From CAIKMD01 sp035605975 (GTDB lineage Bacteria > Pseudomonadota > Alphaproteobacteria > ATCC43930 > CGMCC-115725), in assembly GCA_035605975.1 (NCBI GenBank), contig DATNGG010000089.1, forward strand, positions 1 through 64,000: DNA of 64,000 nucleotides, read 5' to 3'. The translations under genes were made by a program, and so were the position numbers. Positions 61,138 to 64,000 of this stretch are shown here, one piece after another (within the stretch, counting starts at the first letter, position 1; each line of letters starts with the position of its first letter). The notes under the pieces are model-generated. The model was not told the origin of the DNA. It searched no databases and saw only the letters and a list, made by a program, of their open reading frames with translations.

Positions 61138-62313
61138 TCACGTCGCCGGTGCGGCGACCGTCTCGTTCGCTTGCGGCACGCGCTCGCGGAAATGGGGCAG
61201 CACCTCTTCGGCGATCGCCTCCATATTCGCGCGCGTCATGTCGCGCGGCAGCGTGCCGAATTGCGTCTTGGTGAGGCTGGTGCCGAAGCCGGCGAGGTCC
61301 TGGTATTCGGCGAGGCGCTCGCGCACCGTTGCGGGCGAGCCGACGATGACGACGCCGAGGCGCACGAGGTCTTCGGCGGTCTGTATCTTGCCATGCGCCT
61401 GGACCTTGGCCGCCGCGACGCGCTTCATCGAATCGATGCTCGAATAGCCGGGAGGCAGCAGCATCTCGATCGGCATGCTGAGGAAGCGATTGGCGAGCGC
61501 TTCGAGATGAGGCTTTGCCTCCTTCATCGCCTTGGCGTCGGTCTCGGCGACATAGATCGAGTTCGACCAGGCAAGTTGATCGGGCGTCGCGGTGTAGCCG
61601 TTCTTTTCCGCCTCGTCGCGATAGGCCTGGAAGAAGCGCGCGACCACGGCGATCGGCGAGAGGGTCTGGCAATAGGTGTAGCGCATCTTCGCCGCCCATT
61701 GGATCGTCGTCGTCGAGCCCTGCGACGGAATCCAAATCGGCGGATGCGGGTTCTGATAGGGGCGCGGCCAAGGATTGACGTAATTGATCTCGAAGTGGCG
61801 GCCCGCGTAGCGGAAGGGGCCAGGCTCGGTCCAGGCCTTGATGATGAGCTCATGCGCCTCATCGAAGCGCGCTTGGCTGAGGGTCGGGTTGATGCCCATC
61901 GAATGATATTCGGCGCCGATACCGCGCACGAAGCCGGCGATGAAGCGCCCATGCGTCAGATTATCGAGGATCGCGTATTCCTCGGCCACGGCCAGGGGGT
62001 TGTGCAGCAGCGGCAAAGCACGGCCGAGGATCGCGAGCTTGGCGCGCTTGACCGAGCGCGCCAGCGCACCGGCCAGAACGCCGGGCGTCGGCATCAGCCC
62101 ATAGGCGTTCTGGTGATGCTCGTTGAGGACGACGCCGTCGAAGCCGAGCTTGTCCGCATATTCGAGCTCGTCGAGATAGCGGTGATAGAGCTCGGCGCCT
62201 TTCTTCGGGTCGTACTGGCTGTTGGAGAAGGTGACCCATGCCGTGCCGTGCCGGCCGAGCGCGTCGAGATCGACATCGGCGTAAGGCATCAGATGAAAAT
62301 TGAAAATCTTCAT
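61138..62313 (-). CDS. LLM-class flavin-dependent oxidoreductase
   Basis: A 391-residue luciferase-like protein. Segments: KIFNFHLMPYADVD at the start, VLNEHHQNAYG (about 62-72), LGRALPLLHNPLAVAEEYAILDNLTHGRF and GFVRGIGAEYHSMG. The 391-residue size and EINYVNPWPRPYQNPHPPIWIPSQGS region suggest the limonene/alkanal-type group rather than SsuD. A separate paralogue from the two at 6262 and 58156. Only 30 bases after the exported amidohydrolase gene on the same strand. Substrate unknown. Confidence 0.87.
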   Translation of the reverse strand: MKIFNFHLMPYADVDLDALGRHGTAWVTFSNSQYDPKKGAELYHRYLDELEYADKLGFDGVVLNEHHQNAYGLMPTPGVLAGALARSVKRAKLAILGRALPLLHNPLAVAEEYAILDNLTHGRFIAGFVRGIGAEYHSMGINPTLSQARFDEAHELIIKAWTEPGPFRYAGRHFEINYVNPWPRPYQNPHPPIWIPSQGSTTTIQWAAKMRYTYCQTLSPIAVVARFFQAYRDEAEKNGYTATPDQLAWSNSIYVAETDAKAMKEAKPHLEALANRFLSMPIEMLLPPGYSSIDSMKRVAAAKVQAHGKIQTAEDLVRLGVVIVGSPATVRERLAEYQDLAGFGTSLTKTQFGTLPRDMTRANMEAIAEEVLPHFRERVPQANETVAAPAT

Positions 62314-62343
62314 GGGGCCCTCCTTCTCCTCGAGCCCGCCGCG

Positions 62344-63861
62344 CTAGGGTTGATAGCGCGGCGTCTTGTGCAGATAGAACTTGCTCATCGCCGGGCGGTA
62401 TTGCGCCATCAGCGCCTTGTTGAGATCGGTATCCGGCTTGGCGCCGTCCGGAACCAGCGAGAAATAAGGCGTCGCCTTGGTTTCCTGCTCGAACTCCGCA
62501 TGCGCCGCCTTCAGCACATCGGGCGAGGTCAGGAAATCGAGCACCGAGCCGGCGAGCGCCTTGGCGCCGGCGACCTCGCCCTTATGCGCGATGCTGCTGG
62601 TCGGCGTCACCGCCGCCACCCAATTGTGATAGGGGATGCCGGGAACGCTGGCGGGGAAGCCATAGACCACCGCCGGCACATTCCACGATATATCGCCGCT
62701 ATCGTTCGAGGAGAAGCTTTGCGGACGCTGTCCGTCCGTCCGAAGCTTCGTCGACAGGCCGACGACCGGCTTGCCCTCCGCCTTCTGGAAATCGCGGGCG
62801 AATTTCTCTTCCGCGTCGTTCCATTTCGGCAGTCCGACCTCCTCGATGTTCTTTTGCACCACCTGCGACAGCGCCTTGTTGGAAAGCGCCGGCCAGGCCG
62901 AGGCTTGATAGATCACGTCATGCGTCGTGCCGGTCATGAGATCGGCGCCCTTGGCGATGTTGAGCAGCTTGTCATAGGTCGCCTTGGCGGCGGGCATGTT
63001 GGCGTCGCGCACGAAGTACCAGATCTTGGCGAAATCCGGGATCACGTTTGGTTGGATGCCGCCATTCATGATCGAGCGGTGGATGCGATAGGTCGGCTTC
63101 ATCTGCTGACGCAGGAAGGCGACGCCGTTATCCATCAGCTCGATCGCATCGAGCGCGTTCTTGCCGTCCCACGGATCGACGGCGGCATGCGAGGTCTTTC
63201 CGTGGAAGGCGAATTGCACGCCGATCGCGGCATAGTTCTGCAGGCCCCAGCCGGTGTTGAAATTGTCGCCGATATGGAGATAGATCGCGGCGTCGACATC
63301 CTTGAAATAGCCGGCTCGGACGATGAAAGGCCGGCTGGCGATCTCTTCTTCGGCGGGGCCGAAATTGACGGCGATCGTGCCGGGCAGGTGATACTTCTCC
63401 ATCACTTGCTTCACCGCGAAGGCCGCAGCGGTGGCGACGCCGCCATGGGTGTTGTGGCCTTCCATATGGCCGGGGGCGCCCGGCACCATCGGCTTGTGGT
63501 CGAATTCCATCGGCGTCTGGTTGCCGCCGGGCAGCGCGTCGATCTCGCTCTCGATCACGATATAGGGATGGCCCGAGCCGTAAGTGGCCCAGAAATCCGT
63601 CGGCATGCCGGCGCCGCCCAGCTCGACCTTGAAGCCAGCCGCTTCCATCACCTCTTTCAAGAGCTTGGTGCTCTCGAATTCCTGCATGCCCATTTCGCCG
63701 AAGTAGTAGATCGAATCGCCGATATCCCAGATCGCCTGCGCGTTCTTGTCGACGATCGCGTTGGCGTCTTTTTTCTGCTGATCGGTCGCCGCGCGCGCGA
63801 TGACCGGTGCGAAGACGAGCAACGCCGCGAGCGCCGCGCCGCCAAGCAAATTCCGTTTCAT
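62344..63861 (-). CDS. Exported M20-family amidohydrolase (AbgB-like)
   Basis: Metal-dependent amide hydrolase of the M20 family, 505 residues, with a Sec signal peptide (KRNLLGGAALAALLVF core, cleavage near ARA-AT at residue 24). The metal-site histidine is in GHMEGHNTHGGVATA (about 126-140), the Glu in GPAEEEIASRPF and the dimerisation domain region GKTSHAAVDPWDGKNALDA. AbgB cleaves p-aminobenzoyl-glutamate; here an aromatic amide may be cleaved outside the cytoplasm (inference). It is preceded on the same strand by an LLM gene that runs off the window. Confidence 0.88.
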   Translation of the reverse strand: MKRNLLGGAALAALLVFAPVIARAATDQQKKDANAIVDKNAQAIWDIGDSIYYFGEMGMQEFESTKLLKEVMEAAGFKVELGGAGMPTDFWATYGSGHPYIVIESEIDALPGGNQTPMEFDHKPMVPGAPGHMEGHNTHGGVATAAAFAVKQVMEKYHLPGTIAVNFGPAEEEIASRPFIVRAGYFKDVDAAIYLHIGDNFNTGWGLQNYAAIGVQFAFHGKTSHAAVDPWDGKNALDAIELMDNGVAFLRQQMKPTYRIHRSIMNGGIQPNVIPDFAKIWYFVRDANMPAAKATYDKLLNIAKGADLMTGTTHDVIYQASAWPALSNKALSQVVQKNIEEVGLPKWNDAEEKFARDFQKAEGKPVVGLSTKLRTDGQRPQSFSSNDSGDISWNVPAVVYGFPASVPGIPYHNWVAAVTPTSSIAHKGEVAGAKALAGSVLDFLTSPDVLKAAHAEFEQETKATPYFSLVPDGAKPDTDLNKALMAQYRPAMSKFYLHKTPRYQP

Positions 63862-63884
63862 GCTTTCACTCCCCCTCTTGTGAC

Positions 63885-64000
63885 TTACTCCGCAGCCGCG
63901 ACATCGCGTCCCGAGCGTGCGTCGTCTGGAAATTCCTCCTGGAGCCGCGGATAGACGTCGCGCGCAAAGGCTCGGATGCCAGCGACCGTCTCCTCGTGAT
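63885..64000 (-). CDS. C-terminal end of an LLM-class monooxygenase (5' part outside window)
   Basis: A 37-residue fragment (HEETVAGIRAFARDVYPRL) resembles the C-terminus of luciferase-like proteins, comparable to the end of the 61138 protein (EEVLPHFRERV). Open at the window edge. It stops 24 bases before the M20 amidohydrolase gene begins and is on the same strand. Confidence 0.55.
   Translation of the reverse strand, partial: HEETVAGIRAFARDVYPRLQEEFPDDARSGRDVAAAE

Noticed and set aside
61045..63954. A 969-codon plus-strand frame opposite the LLM and M20 genes
   Set aside because: Same type of low-complexity antisense frame; the minus-strand genes have clear motifs and ribosome sites.
1..64000. 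CRISPR array, tRNA, rRNA, transposase or phage genes
   Set aside because: I looked for spaced direct repeats, tRNA-like cloverleaf segments and recombinase or transposase motifs and found none I could support.

Overview
The window is dense, GC-rich bacterial DNA with strong G/C bias at third codon positions. Genes are tightly packed, with many ATGA, GTGA or TGATG overlaps and no intergenic gap above about 250 bases. Gene content (TRAP, NMT1/TauA-type and Liv-type transporters, class III extradiol dioxygenases, Rieske oxygenases, orphan CoxL-type molybdoenzymes, a zinc-ribbon DinB, a patatin/acetoacetate decarboxylase/3-hydroxybutyrate dehydrogenase set) and three types of imperfect palindromic intergenic repeat point to a soil-type alphaproteobacterium, probably Hyphomicrobiales-like. 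This placement is inference. I saw no rRNA, tRNA, CRISPR array, phage gene or transposase.

Layout. 1-1207: 3' part of an Fsr-like MFS exporter. 1226-10548 (minus): LysR regulator, then a probable operon of fused TRAP permease, RutA/SsuD-like flavin monooxygenase, orphan molybdenum hydroxylase large subunit, TRAP binding protein and FAD aromatic hydroxylase. 10706-19000 (plus), divergent from that LysR with a strong palindrome between: LigA-like and LigB-like dioxygenase subunits interleaved with an ABC importer, then gamma-glutamyltransferase, ACMSD-type amidohydrolase, GlcG/HbpS-like protein, RidA and DUF2848. 19028-22744 (minus): 3-hydroxybutyrate dehydrogenase, acetoacetate decarboxylase, patatin, isochorismatase-like hydrolase. 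22822-27791 (minus): second orphan molybdenum hydroxylase, Rieske oxygenase, MFS. 27973-35294: VOC protein, three different glutathione transferases, DUF3750 lipoprotein, class II aldolase, FAH-family enzyme, VOC protein and a Rieske-flavodoxin fusion. 35308-40206: lipoprotein methyltransferase, an intact LigB-type dioxygenase, a frameshifted small exported protein with a terminator, LysR, VOC, D-2-hydroxyacid dehydrogenase. 40284-45317: a hydroxycinnamate (ferulate/p-coumarate) cluster of MarR regulator, aromatic-acid symporter, HCHL and NDP-forming acyl-CoA synthetase. 45459-50497: DinB, amidohydrolase, Gph-like phosphatase, exported YqgE/AlgH, MetE-C-like protein. 50643-56667: tandem Liv binding proteins divergent from LivHMGF. 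56677-64000: Rieske oxygenase, luciferase-like monooxygenases, an old-yellow-enzyme family reductase and an exported M20 amidohydrolase.

Together the window looks like an accessory catabolic island for aromatic and N-heteroaromatic compounds. Each block pairs an importer with one or more oxygenases and often a linked regulator. The least expected block is 10706-19000. Its gene set resembles an aminophenol/hydroxyanthranilate-type meta-cleavage route, but its LigB-like subunit lacks the catalytic histidine present in the second LigB homologue of the same window.
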